A DNA stretch of 55,588 bases from Candidatus Cloacimonadota bacterium (lineage in GTDB: Bacteria > Cloacimonadota > Cloacimonadia > Cloacimonadales > PWNZ01): NCBI GenBank assembly GCA_003564155.1, contig PWOA01000076.1, forward strand, positions 1 to 55,588. Reading direction: 5' to 3'. Position numbers and translations under genes: made by a program. The number at the start of each line of letters is the position of its first letter. Position 1 is the first letter of the stretch. Under the pieces are notes generated by a model that saw nothing but the letters and a program-made list of their open reading frames with translations, was not told the origin of the DNA and made no database searches. Below, in pieces: positions 9,863-19,574 of the stretch.

Positions 9863-10912
9863 ATGGCGAAACAAGAATCGAAAATAATGTTATGTCATGA
9901 ATTCATAACAAAATTCTTATCCCAAAAACTGACTAATCTATATTATATCTACGGATCAGACGACTATCTTAAACAAAAAGCTGCCAAGACAATTATTGAT
10001 AGAGCAATTTCGCCAGATAAAAGAGAGTTTGACTACATATCTCTATATGGTAACGATATGTCTGTTGCAGATACGATAGATGTAATCTCTACAAAACCAT
10101 TTATCGCAGAGCATAAGGTGATTTTTATCAATAAGTTTGATAAACTTAAAACTACTGACCAGCAAAAAATAATAGAAGAATTTATTAAGAATAATATTGA
10201 TAACATATTAGTTATAGTTTCTGAAACTTTTGATAGTCGCCTTAAACTATCCAAACTAATTCTTAATAATGGTCGGGTAGTACAATGTAAGAGTCCGTAC
10301 AAACCGGAAGATATGATACCTTGGCTTAATCAGGAAGTTAGATCTTCAGGGAAAACTTTAGACTATCAAGCAGCTTTGTTATTTGTTAATAAATTAGATC
10401 TTAATTATAACTATGCAACCAATGAGTTAGAAAAATTAGTACTATACTGCAAGGATTCCACAAAAATCACTGTTTCCGATGTCCAAGTATGTACTGGCGA
10501 TTCGAAAATTAACAATATATTTGATTTTATTGATAACATAGGTGAAAAGAACGAACGGCAAAGTTTCTTAATAATGGAGAATCTAATGAATAATAACGAG
10601 GCTCCGATTTTCATTATTACTATGTTAACCAGATTCTTTTGTCAAATGTGGCGCATTAGTTATTTACAAAAGCAAGGTCATTCTGATTATATTATTATAT
10701 CAAATCATCTGAGTGATATACACTCATTTTTCAGAAAAAAATACCTTAACTTTGCACGACATTATTCTTTACAGCATATTTCTGAGATTTTCAGTTTGCT
10801 ATTAGAAGCAGATACGGAGATAAAATCAACTAATTTGGAAGATAGTTTAATTATCGAAAGGATGCTATTTAGGTTGTTTAGAATTAAAGACAATAAAAAA
10901 AATGGGAGATAA
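9863..10912 (+). CDS. holA: DNA polymerase III subunit delta
   Basis: NLYYIYGSDDYLKQKAAKTIID..., PFIAEHKVIFINKFDKL, NELEKLVLYC; size and context. Confidence 0.8.
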   Translation: MAKQESKIMLCHEFITKFLSQKLTNLYYIYGSDDYLKQKAAKTIIDRAISPDKREFDYISLYGNDMSVADTIDVISTKPFIAEHKVIFINKFDKLKTTDQQKIIEEFIKNNIDNILVIVSETFDSRLKLSKLILNNGRVVQCKSPYKPEDMIPWLNQEVRSSGKTLDYQAALLFVNKLDLNYNYATNELEKLVLYCKDSTKITVSDVQVCTGDSKINNIFDFIDNIGEKNERQSFLIMENLMNNNEAPIFIITMLTRFFCQMWRISYLQKQGHSDYIIISNHLSDIHSFFRKKYLNFARHYSLQHISEIFSLLLEADTEIKSTNLEDSLIIERMLFRLFRIKDNKKNGR

Positions 10913-10914
10913 AA

Positions 10915-11802
10915 ATGCTAATACCTGAAAATTACCGGAGTGGATTTGCAACAATAATCGGTAAACCTAATGTTGGTAAATCAACTCTACTAAATCGGTT
11001 GATCGGCGAAAAACTTTCTATTGTATCCCCTAAGCCCCAAACGACAAGACATCGTGTGAAAGGAATTTATACCGATAAAGAAAGACAGATTGTTTTTATC
11101 GATACCCCCGGATATTTAAAACCTCGTTATGAATTGCAAAAACAAATGATGAAATCCATTGAAGAAGGGATTAATGATTCTGATTTACTAATCTTCATAA
11201 CGGACCATAAGTTTCCAACTGACTATGATAAACAGTTATGTGAAATCATAAAGAAAGAAAAAAGAGTGAACAAATTTGCAATATTAAATAAAATAGATCT
11301 GATGTCAGATGATATTAAAGATAACATAGTCAGTCAATTAACCGATATAGGTTTTAGCGAAATAGCGTGTATATCAGCTGTAAAAGACGAGAATATGTCA
11401 GTTTTAATCGAGAGTATTAGTAGATACCTTCCTCAATCGCGTCCCTATTATCCTTTAGATGATCTATCCGATATGCCAGTCAGATTTTTTGCTCAGGAAA
11501 TAATCAGAGAGCAGATATTTCTTAGTTTTCGAGATGAAGTTCCTTACAGTAGTACAGTAACAGTTGAAAAGTTTATCGAGTTGGATAATAAAATTGAAAT
11601 ATTGGCGAATGTGTGGTTTGAAAGGAGAACTCAGAAAATAATATTTATTGGCGAGAAAGGGAAAAAAATCCGTAGTATAACAGAACAATCCGAGCGTGAA
11701 CTTTACAAATTTTTGAAAAAGAGGGTTAAATTGGAGCTATGGGTAAAAATCAAACAAGATTGGCGCAAAAAGAAGAATGCCTTAAAAGAATTTGGTTACT
11801 AA
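10915..11802 (+). CDS. era: GTPase Era
   Basis: GFATIIGKPNVGKSTLLNRLIGEKLSIVSPKPQTTRHRVKGI, IDTPG, C-terminal KH-like region. Confidence 0.95.
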   Translation: MLIPENYRSGFATIIGKPNVGKSTLLNRLIGEKLSIVSPKPQTTRHRVKGIYTDKERQIVFIDTPGYLKPRYELQKQMMKSIEEGINDSDLLIFITDHKFPTDYDKQLCEIIKKEKRVNKFAILNKIDLMSDDIKDNIVSQLTDIGFSEIACISAVKDENMSVLIESISRYLPQSRPYYPLDDLSDMPVRFFAQEIIREQIFLSFRDEVPYSSTVTVEKFIELDNKIEILANVWFERRTQKIIFIGEKGKKIRSITEQSERELYKFLKKRVKLELWVKIKQDWRKKKNALKEFGY

Positions 11803-11834
11803 TATTTTTAATCCTTTTAATAGATTCTCAAAGT

Positions 11835-12584
11835 TTATTGAGTATTATTTGGAGTTGCTAATTTCTTGAGAACATAGTAAGTTGCCCACCCGGCAAAGAC
11901 AATCGGTAAGTAAGAAACTGAACCAATAGTGCCTCTGTTACGACCTCTAAAACATTTTTTTATGGGTATTTCTTTCGGAATCAATGGCAATTCGGAAGAA
12001 TAAACGACAGGAATACCCTCAACTATGCTTCTTTTGCGCAGGTATTTTTTTACTCTCTTTAGTAAAGGACACCCGTTAGCTGCACTGATATCATCAAGAG
12101 CAACTTTTGAAGGATCAACTCTATTACCGGCGCCCATGCAGGATATGATATTGTAGTTATTGAGGTAAGCAAACTCTATAAGTCCGACTTTAGGGCCAAG
12201 ACTATCAACCGCATCAACAATAAAGTTCGTATCTCTGAATATATCTTCCCGGTTTGATTCATCGCAAAAAGCATCATTGATTATAACATTGATATCCGGG
12301 TTAATTAATTTTAGTCTGGATGCTAAGCTGGTTGTCTTCTTTTTGCCTATGGTAACTGTAAGAGCTGTTAATTGACGATTGATATCACTCTCATTGATTA
12401 CATCAAAATCATTCAATATGATAGTTCCGATACCACTTCTAGCTAATAATTCGACTGCAGCTGAACCTACTCCACCTAATCCTGAAACTGCAATTGTTGA
12501 TTTCCGGAAAACATCCATTGCGTCGGAACCGTAAAGCATGGATGTTCTGGCAAAACTATTCATAAAGATACGAAATTCTCCCAT
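11835..12584 (-). CDS. tcdA: tRNA threonylcarbamoyladenosine dehydratase (TcdA/ThiF-like)
   Basis: SGLGGVGSAAVELLARSGIGTIILNDFDVINESDINRQ; ISCMGAGNRVDPSK. Confidence 0.85.
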   Translation of the reverse strand: MGEFRIFMNSFARTSMLYGSDAMDVFRKSTIAVSGLGGVGSAAVELLARSGIGTIILNDFDVINESDINRQLTALTVTIGKKKTTSLASRLKLINPDINVIINDAFCDESNREDIFRDTNFIVDAVDSLGPKVGLIEFAYLNNYNIISCMGAGNRVDPSKVALDDISAANGCPLLKRVKKYLRKRSIVEGIPVVYSSELPLIPKEIPIKKCFRGRNRGTIGSVSYLPIVFAGWATYYVLKKLATPNNTQ

Positions 12585-13309
12585 TGCTTATCAATTAGCT
12601 TTTTAACTGAGAAAGAAGATAATTCACTGGCTGATTTGATAGTATCGATGAGCTTATTAGTAATTTCAACCAATCCGGACATATCTTCATCGAAAACAGT
12701 ATCTGTTTCGAAATAGTAATATCCATAATCAAATATTGCTTTAAGAACTTGTTTAGCATTTTTTTGATTAATTATTTGCGTACCTATGGAAAAGCCGATA
12801 TTGAGTTTAGTGAGCATTTTCATTAATTGCAGAGATCCATGAAATCCATGAATATAACCACGAATATCAGGGAAATGATCTCTTAGTAAAGTAAATAATT
12901 CATTATAACGGCCTACAATATGGAATATGACCGGTAAATTGTAAGTTCTGGCTATTTCCAATTGTTCATATAAAATTTTATATTGGTAGGTGTGATCGGG
13001 ATTCCGTTTATCAAAACCAATTTCCCCGATACCCCAAATCATTTTATTTTTGGCTAATTGATGGATATCTTCAACTCTAAAAATATCTTGAGCTTGATAA
13101 TAAGGATGAATACCTGCCGTTAATCTGATAATAGAATGTCTATTATCAAGATGTAATTGAAAATCACTTTTTGTCAAAGCACTTGATATTATGGCAGACA
13201 TACCGTTATCAACAGCCTCTTGGATATAAGACTTATAGTTATCTGAAGAGAATATGCTTTTGTTCAGATGACAGTGTGAGTCGACTAAATTTTTATATAT
13301 ACAATTCAT
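12560..13309 (-). CDS. TatD family hydrolase
   Basis: LVDSHCHLNKSIF, IWGIGEIGFDKR, VIFHIVGRY, YIHGFHGS, YYFETD; start trimmed because the longer ORF reads through the tRNA gene. Confidence 0.85.
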   Translation of the reverse strand: MNCIYKNLVDSHCHLNKSIFSSDNYKSYIQEAVDNGMSAIISSALTKSDFQLHLDNRHSIIRLTAGIHPYYQAQDIFRVEDIHQLAKNKMIWGIGEIGFDKRNPDHTYQYKILYEQLEIARTYNLPVIFHIVGRYNELFTLLRDHFPDIRGYIHGFHGSLQLMKMLTKLNIGFSIGTQIINQKNAKQVLKAIFDYGYYYFETDTVFDEDMSGLVEITNKLIDTIKSASELSSFSVKKLIDKQWENFVSL

Positions 13310-13314
13310 GAATA

Positions 13315-13343
13315 TAAAAAAACCGCTACCAAAATAGCGGTTT
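13315..13343 (-). terminator. rho-independent terminator downstream of tRNA-Leu
   Basis: Minus strand AAACCGCTA-TTTTGG-TAGCGGTTT followed by a T-rich tail. Confidence 0.75.
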
Positions 13344-13348
13344 AATAA

Positions 13349-13437
13349 TGGTGCAGAAAGCGGGACTTGAACCCGCACACCCAGTTTAGGGCACAAGATC
13401 CTTAGTCTTGCGTGTCTGCCAATTCCACCATTTCTGC
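13349..13437 (-). tRNA. tRNA-Leu, anticodon AAG, CCA encoded
   Basis: GCAGAAA/TTTCTGC acceptor stem; GUGGAAUUGGCAGACAC D-arm; CAAGA-CUAAGGA-UCUUG anticodon arm; long variable arm; GCGGG-UUCAAGU-CCCGC T-arm; ACCA end. Confidence 0.95.
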
Positions 13438-13504
13438 AATTTCTATTGTTTTATCTTTGGACTACTAACAAATATCTCTTGGTGTGAGGCATCCGGGTAA
13501 ATGT

Positions 13505-13939
13505 TTATTCAGGATCAGGTTCTTCGCCTGGTGTCCCGGGAAGAACTTCTACTTCAACCGGTTCTGCAGGTGGAGTTTCGCCGGGCATGGCTTCAACTTC
13601 TCCGGGTGCAGGTTCCTCTGTTGGAAACACTGTTTCCATATCAGCAGGTTGTTGAGTGGTTTCTTCGCTGCTTCTAAGTCTTTCTAAAGCGCGGGCTCTT
13701 TGCGGAGCTGTCATTTGGCGGACATTAATAGCTAAAAATAGTGAAGATACTATCCACACACCACCAATTATTTTTGTCCATTTACTCAAAAATGCTGAAG
13801 CTCCATGAGAACCTAACATAGTACTTGCAGTGCCGCCAACTAGACCATCGAGAGCACCACCTTTGCTTGATTGGGCTAATATTACCATTACTAATGCGAT
13901 AGATATTACCACATGTATTGCCATTAAGAAAATGTACAT
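13505..13939 (-). CDS. secG: preprotein translocase subunit SecG
   Basis: MYIFLMAIHVVISIALVMVILAQSSKGGALDGLVGGTASTMLGSHGASAFLSKWT. Confidence 0.95.
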   Translation of the reverse strand: MYIFLMAIHVVISIALVMVILAQSSKGGALDGLVGGTASTMLGSHGASAFLSKWTKIIGGVWIVSSLFLAINVRQMTAPQRARALERLRSSEETTQQPADMETVFPTEEPAPGEVEAMPGETPPAEPVEVEVLPGTPGEEPDPE

Positions 13940-14671
13940 TATAATTTCTCCTATTATAGTATCAAATTTAATACTCAGTCAGACAAATTATGAAAATAGG
14001 TGGTTTATGTCAATAACTATTTCATCGGGGCAAAGATCGATTATGTTATAAAAGTTTGATATGAAAACTTCTAACTACAAATATTATAGAATTTTAGAAG
14101 ATTGTATACAGATAGGGTTATTCCATTGAGAAGAGAGTGATTGCCCAAGATGATTAGTCAACTACATTATTTGGATTATAGTAGATCATATATATAGTTT
14201 TTAAGATCAAATTATTGTGAAGTTTAGGTTATTACTGTAGTTTCCAAGAGTTTAGCGCTTAATATAAATCAACTAGTTTTCATTATTATCTACTCCAGAA
14301 AACATTACTTTAGATTACAAGTATGTAATATGTGTTAATGTAAGTAGGGTAAATAATTAAGTAATTATTGAAGGTAGAAGCATTAAGAAAATTTTTTAAA
14401 AGTTAATCAAACACTCTTAAGTGATGAATAACAGACAAGAGAAAAGGGAAAATAAGTATTGACAACAATATTGATGTTGCAAACCTTGGAATTAGTTTTT
14501 TAGGAATGGAGTTTTAATTCGAAGTAGTGATTATTAAATTTTTTTGCAGGTAAGAATTAATAAGTTTATTTAGTTTAGGAGTAAGAAGTAAGAGGTGTAA
14601 TTATTTAGTGTTAGTTATTGGTATAACAAAAAATCAATCAGTATTATTACAAACAAAAAATGGAGGTTGTT

Positions 14672-17600
14672 ATGGTTAATAAGTATAGAAACTATCTATA
14701 TTTATCATTAGTTGTTATGGTTTTGTTAGTATTTACCGGTGAATTGCCCGCGCAATTCGGAGGAGGCGAAGGTAGTGAAGATGATCCTTGGATAATTTCG
14801 ACAGCGACTCATTTGGATAGTGTCCGTTATTATCTTGAGGACTATTTTTTACAAGATGAAGATATCGATCTTGGTGTAGCACCATGGAATGAAGGAGAAG
14901 GATGGGAACCAATAGGTACTGAGCTAGTTCCATTTGAAGGACATTATGATGGGGGAGGTAATTTAATAATCAGACCAACGATTAACCGTCCGGAAACATT
15001 TGCGATCGGTGTTTTTGGTTATATTGCGGATGCAACGATTACCGATGTAGGTGTAATAGATGCCGACATAACCGGAGCGCAATGGGTTGGAGCTCTTGTA
15101 GGACGTATGGATGGAGGTACAGTAACCTATAGTTTTCATGAAGGAGGAATAGTCAGAGGAGAAAGCAGAGTAGGTGGCTTTATAGGCATTACTTTCGGGT
15201 TGGCCACTCCTGATCCTGAAGTCCATTACTGTTATTCAACAGCGGAAGCAATAGCTTACGGTGAAACCGACGGTATAGTAGGAAGTTTTGTAGGTTTCCT
15301 CAGTGTAGGGACGAATATGTCTAACTGTTATGCTACCGGAAGAGTTAGTGGTATCAACAGTGCCGGTGGTTTTGCGGGCAGGATTTATCTGGACTATCAA
15401 GCAACGGAAGAAGGTTATGTAGAACTTTGCTATTCAACCGGGTGGGTAGACAGCCCCGACACGTTACAAAGTGGTGGTTTTGCCGGTTGGGTTATCGCTG
15501 GAGATGTTGAGAATAGTTTTTGGAATGTAGAAACTTCCGGAAGAACTTTTGGCGGAGATGGTATCTCTGCAGATTTTGCCGCGGATACAGAAGATATGCT
15601 ATCAGACGAAACTTATGAAGATTGGGATTTCGATGATATTTGGGAAATATCGGATGGTACTTATCCTTACTTTCAATGGCAGGAAAATACACCCAGAGAT
15701 ATAAACTATCCCGGAGCTTATAATCTGAAGGCGGTTGCCGGGGTCGAACAAGTAACTTTAACATGGGAGATTCCACCTTTAGAACCTGATATGTATTTTA
15801 TCTACAGGCAAGGAACTGTTATAGACTCAGTAGCACATCCGATTTTAGAGTATGTTGATGAAGATGTTGAATATCAAGTTAATCTTGAATACTATGTTAC
15901 TATAGGTTATGAAGATGATATTGAATCCGGACCATCAAATAAAGCTCGCACTATGCTTTATTTCCCAGGATCCGGAGAAGAGAATAACCCCTATCAAATA
16001 GCTACAGCAACTGATTTAAATTATGTGAAGAAGTTTTTAGGAGAGAGTTATAGTGATATCTATTTTATTCAAACAGCTAATATCAGTTTAGCTGATACGC
16101 TTTGGAGTGGCGGAACAGGTTGGGAACCTATTGGAACCGACGATGACAGGTTTTTTGCCAACTATAATGGTAATGGTATGCTGATTGACAGTTTGACTAT
16201 TGATGATGAATTTGTAAATAATAAAGGATTATTCGGATTTATTGAAGATGCAGAAATAATTAATCTCGGTTTAACCAATGTTAATATTAGTGCCAACGAT
16301 CATATCGGTGGCTTAGTAGCTCAAGCATTCGATTCCAATATTGAGAATTGCTTTGTCACTGGAGATATAGCAGGATATTATTATGTTGGCGGATTAATAG
16401 GAATAGCATCTGATACAGTAATAAAAAATTGCTATACAAGAGGCAGCGTTGAAGGAGATTATATTGCCGCTGGTTTGATTGCTGATCTAAGGAGTTCTAC
16501 GGTTGAAAATTGTTTCAGTGCGTCATTTGTTGATTGTGACGATTTTGCCGGTGGTCTTATAGGTGTGGCAGATGATTCGGATGTCGATTATAGTTATTGG
16601 GATTTGGCAGTATCCGATCAAGAGTCAAGTTTTGGGGGTGAAGGGAAATCCACTGCCGATATGACTTATCCTTATGATGATGATACCTATGAAGACTGGG
16701 ATTTTAACAATATTTGGGGAGCTGATACCAGTTATTTAGCCAACGATGGTTATCCTTATCTACTGTATCAATTCAGTGCAAAACCATCAGCTGCAACAAA
16801 ACCCGTCCCTAAAGATCAGGCAACCGATGTTCCTGTAAATTTAGAGTATTTAAACTGGAGTTATATAATTGATCCGTTTTATATTCATCCTGTGGGATTC
16901 AGGGTATATTTTAACCAAACCGGTGAATTTGATGAAGAAAATGATTATTTCTGGGTTCCATTTGTTGATGAACAGGAAGAATATTCATGCTCTGAAGTAC
17001 CTGATCTGGAGCCGCTGACGGACTATTACTGGATGGTTGTGCCTACGACAGAAGATCCTAACAGAGGAAGGAGCAATGACTCAAGAATAAGAAATAATTT
17101 CTTACAACGTACTTCTCTGGTAAACACAGTAAACACACGTAACGATGCTGAAGATGTCGTAGTCTGGTCGTTCACAACCGGTCTGTATCCAGCTCCTAAT
17201 GTTGCAAGTAATCCACTTCCGGAAGACGAAGCAATAGATATACTGGTCGATTTGGAAGAGTTAGCCTGGAGCTATATTGTTGACACAACTTATGTGAATC
17301 CTTTAGGGTTTAGAGTGTATTTCGGAACAGACCCGGAGGATCTATCCCAACACGGTTCATTTATAGAGTATGAAGATGGCCAAGAATCATACTCAATAAG
17401 CAGGGTTCACGCCCCTCACTTGCTTTATGAAACTACTTATTACTGGCAGGTTGTTCCTACAACCATAGATCCTGACGACGGCAGAACAGATGATAGCAGA
17501 CGAAGACGAGTTACGGGAAGCCAAAGGAAAGCAAGTGTTGCAATAGAGTACCGAGGCGATGCAGAAGATTGCCCTATATGGTCATTTACTACAGAGATTG

Positions 17601-17908
17601 ATACTTCAGTTGATCCATTAGAACCACCTTTGGTTACTGAACTGAAAGTTAACTATCCTAACCCATTTAACCCCAGTACAACAATCCAATATAGTCTGCA
17701 GGAAGCTACAGAAGTATCGTTAACAATCTATAATATACTGGGACAAAACGTAAAACAATATAATCCCGGAATCCAACAAGCAGGAAGATATGAGTTGATC
17801 TGGGAAGGAATCAATGATCAGGGTCGACCCGTATCATCAGGGGTATACTACTATAGACTTACAACCGATCACTATGAAAAAACTTATAAGATGATGTTAA
17901 TTAAGTAG
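14672..17908 (+). CDS. large secreted modular protein: duplicated GLUG-type modules, Ig/Fn3-like modules, C-terminal T9SS type-A/FlgD-like sorting domain
   Basis: Signal peptide; repeated GxIxG...VGGLxG... motifs; two ...YEDWDFDDIWEISDGTYPYFQW-like units; C-terminal LKVNYPNPFNPSTTIQYSL...GVYYYRLTTDHYEKTYKMMLIK. Confidence 0.8.
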   Translation: MVNKYRNYLYLSLVVMVLLVFTGELPAQFGGGEGSEDDPWIISTATHLDSVRYYLEDYFLQDEDIDLGVAPWNEGEGWEPIGTELVPFEGHYDGGGNLIIRPTINRPETFAIGVFGYIADATITDVGVIDADITGAQWVGALVGRMDGGTVTYSFHEGGIVRGESRVGGFIGITFGLATPDPEVHYCYSTAEAIAYGETDGIVGSFVGFLSVGTNMSNCYATGRVSGINSAGGFAGRIYLDYQATEEGYVELCYSTGWVDSPDTLQSGGFAGWVIAGDVENSFWNVETSGRTFGGDGISADFAADTEDMLSDETYEDWDFDDIWEISDGTYPYFQWQENTPRDINYPGAYNLKAVAGVEQVTLTWEIPPLEPDMYFIYRQGTVIDSVAHPILEYVDEDVEYQVNLEYYVTIGYEDDIESGPSNKARTMLYFPGSGEENNPYQIATATDLNYVKKFLGESYSDIYFIQTANISLADTLWSGGTGWEPIGTDDDRFFANYNGNGMLIDSLTIDDEFVNNKGLFGFIEDAEIINLGLTNVNISANDHIGGLVAQAFDSNIENCFVTGDIAGYYYVGGLIGIASDTVIKNCYTRGSVEGDYIAAGLIADLRSSTVENCFSASFVDCDDFAGGLIGVADDSDVDYSYWDLAVSDQESSFGGEGKSTADMTYPYDDDTYEDWDFNNIWGADTSYLANDGYPYLLYQFSAKPSAATKPVPKDQATDVPVNLEYLNWSYIIDPFYIHPVGFRVYFNQTGEFDEENDYFWVPFVDEQEEYSCSEVPDLEPLTDYYWMVVPTTEDPNRGRSNDSRIRNNFLQRTSLVNTVNTRNDAEDVVVWSFTTGLYPAPNVASNPLPEDEAIDILVDLEELAWSYIVDTTYVNPLGFRVYFGTDPEDLSQHGSFIEYEDGQESYSISRVHAPHLLYETTYYWQVVPTTIDPDDGRTDDSRRRRVTGSQRKASVAIEYRGDAEDCPIWSFTTEIDTSVDPLEPPLVTELKVNYPNPFNPSTTIQYSLQEATEVSLTIYNILGQNVKQYNPGIQQAGRYELIWEGINDQGRPVSSGVYYYRLTTDHYEKTYKMMLIK

Positions 17909-17982
17909 GTTTGAAGTTGGATAATCTGTCATGCAAATAATATCTTGTTAAAAAGATATTGACAGATAAATAATTGATATAT

Positions 17983-18010
17983 AACAGGGGCAGATTAATC
18001 TGCCCCTGTT
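17983..18010. terminator. 28-nt perfect palindrome, terminator-like but without a clear T-run
   Basis: AACAGGGGCAGATTAATCTGCCCCTGTT. Confidence 0.5.
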
Positions 18011-18084
18011 TGCTTATGAATGAATTGTTAAAGAATTGTTGACTTGAGATTAGGAATTTTAATTTACATAAAGGAGAAACTGAA

Positions 18085-18543
18085 ATGAGAGATAAGAAAG
18101 GATTAATGATAATATCAGTTTTTATCATAACAACCTTATTGATAATTTTAGGAGCTTGTGATAGAATTAACCAAACGAGAAAGGTGATAACCGATTTAGT
18201 TCAGACAATAGAAGTATCTGATAAAATAAAAATGATTGCAGAAGAGGGAGAAGCTTTGACTGAACAAATTCCTGAAGATGAATTGGAGAAAATTATTGAC
18301 TTAGGTTCATATGCAGTAGAGAATGCAAAAAAAATCGATCACGAACTCCTTAACAAAATCTATCCGGATTTAGGTGATAAATTTCAGGAAAATCTAGTAG
18401 TAGGTATAGACTTAATCCTCAAAGGATATCGAGGAAAAAATGACGATATAACTCAAGAAGGTAAAGAATTAATTGAATCTTGGGGAGAATGGTTTGATAC
18501 AAACCTTGAGAAGATAAAACTTTTAAGTTTTCTTAGAGAATAA
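18085..18543 (+). CDS. putative lipoprotein, function unknown
   Basis: Signal peptide with IILGAC lipobox; AAGGAG SD. Confidence 0.6.
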   Translation: MRDKKGLMIISVFIITTLLIILGACDRINQTRKVITDLVQTIEVSDKIKMIAEEGEALTEQIPEDELEKIIDLGSYAVENAKKIDHELLNKIYPDLGDKFQENLVVGIDLILKGYRGKNDDITQEGKELIESWGEWFDTNLEKIKLLSFLRE

Positions 18544-18560
18544 GATGCATAAACCCTAAT

Positions 18561-18678
18561 TCCGAAAAGTTGAAGCCAAATTGTACCGGCAATCGGTTAT
18601 GGCGAGACGGTAAATATGGATCATATATAGCCCGTTCAAAATTTTGCCAACAAAAAAATGAAATTGATTCATAAGGTA
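18561..18678 (+). repeat. diverged copy of the dispersed element seen at 24030..24151
   Basis: Shares GAAAAGTTGAAGCCAAATTGTA.. on the left and ATTTTGCCAACAAAAAAATGAAATTGATTCATAAGGTACTAA on the right. Confidence 0.55.
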
Positions 18679-18702
18679 CTAAGTATTTATTGAATTATTA
18701 AA

Positions 18703-19047
18703 ATGACAACAAGCAAACAATGTCAAAAAAGTGATTTATCAAAGGGAATAAGATATGTTTGGATTATATTCTCAGTAATTAGCTTGATAGTGTTTATTGT
18801 ACTTTATCTGCCTAATCGAGACGATATTTTTCTACTGGTACCTCAATGTGAATGGCATGATGATTCTAACCGGCAATGTTTGTTATGCGGGATGACAACT
18901 GCTTTTAAACTGATTGCCCAAGGAGATTATATTGAGGCTAGTCAATCTAATAGGTTAAGTATGTACCTGTACATTATTTTAGTTGGCAACCAATTGATAT
19001 TGACAAAATATGCCTTGAGAAAAATTATATCCGTAAAAAGGATATAG
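18703..19047 (+). CDS. DUF2752 family membrane protein
   Basis: CLLCGMTTAFKLIAQGDYIEASQSN with flanking TM segments. Confidence 0.75.
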   Translation: MTTSKQCQKSDLSKGIRYVWIIFSVISLIVFIVLYLPNRDDIFLLVPQCEWHDDSNRQCLLCGMTTAFKLIAQGDYIEASQSNRLSMYLYIILVGNQLILTKYALRKIISVKRI

Positions 19048-19072
19048 ATTCCGATTATATAAAGGAGTGATA

Positions 19073-19321
19073 ATGCAATTATTAAGTATGGTTTGGGGAA
19101 TTTCGGTCGGACTAATAATGATAGTCGCTTTTTTCCCTTGTCTAGGTTGGATCAATTGGATTAACATACCCTTAGCATTGACCGGATTGATTATCAGCTT
19201 AATAGCTATTACTTCGAACAATCAAACATCTAAGTCAGGTTCTGTAATAGGCATTGTATGCTGTAGTTTAGCAGTGTTTTTAGGATCAATTCGACTTATT
19301 GCAGGAGCAGGTATCTTTTAG
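19073..19321 (+). CDS. small membrane protein (DUF4190-like)
   Basis: Alternating hydrophobic segments; adjacent to the DUF2752 gene; GGAG upstream of the start. Confidence 0.4.
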   Translation: MQLLSMVWGISVGLIMIVAFFPCLGWINWINIPLALTGLIISLIAITSNNQTSKSGSVIGIVCCSLAVFLGSIRLIAGAGIF

Positions 19322-19436
19322 TAACATCAAATAATAATGGATTAATTATGACCATTAAACTTCAAACAGGTGAAGTATTTATTGCTTTAAAGTCTTAATA
19401 TTTTAAAAATATCAATGAAATAATTAAAAATAATAT

Positions 19437-19532
19437 CTTATTCAGGGGTGCCCGGTACTGTATGTTACGGTTCCGAGCTGAGATGAAACCCTCAGTACCT
19501 GATACGGGTAATGCCGGCGTAGGAAGATAACA
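19437..19532 (+). promoter_or_regulatory. TPP riboswitch (THI element)
   Basis: GGGGTGCC...GAGCTGAGATGAAACCCTCAGTACCTGATACGGGTAATGCCGGCGTAGGAA, immediately upstream of thiamin genes. Confidence 0.95.
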
Positions 19533-19574
19533 CTATTGGGTTGATCCTCCTGATAAGATTTGTAAGGAGGAAAT

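Noticed and set aside
12560-13396. Long TatD ORF with N-terminal MCPKLGVRVQVPLSAPLLNRYFGSG extension
   Set aside because: The extension is translation of the tRNA-Leu gene and its terminator; the TatD start was moved to 13309.
14400-14660. Possible TTGACA promoter upstream of the large secreted protein
   Set aside because: TTGACA at about 14459 has no convincing -10 at proper spacing; AT-richness makes such matches common.
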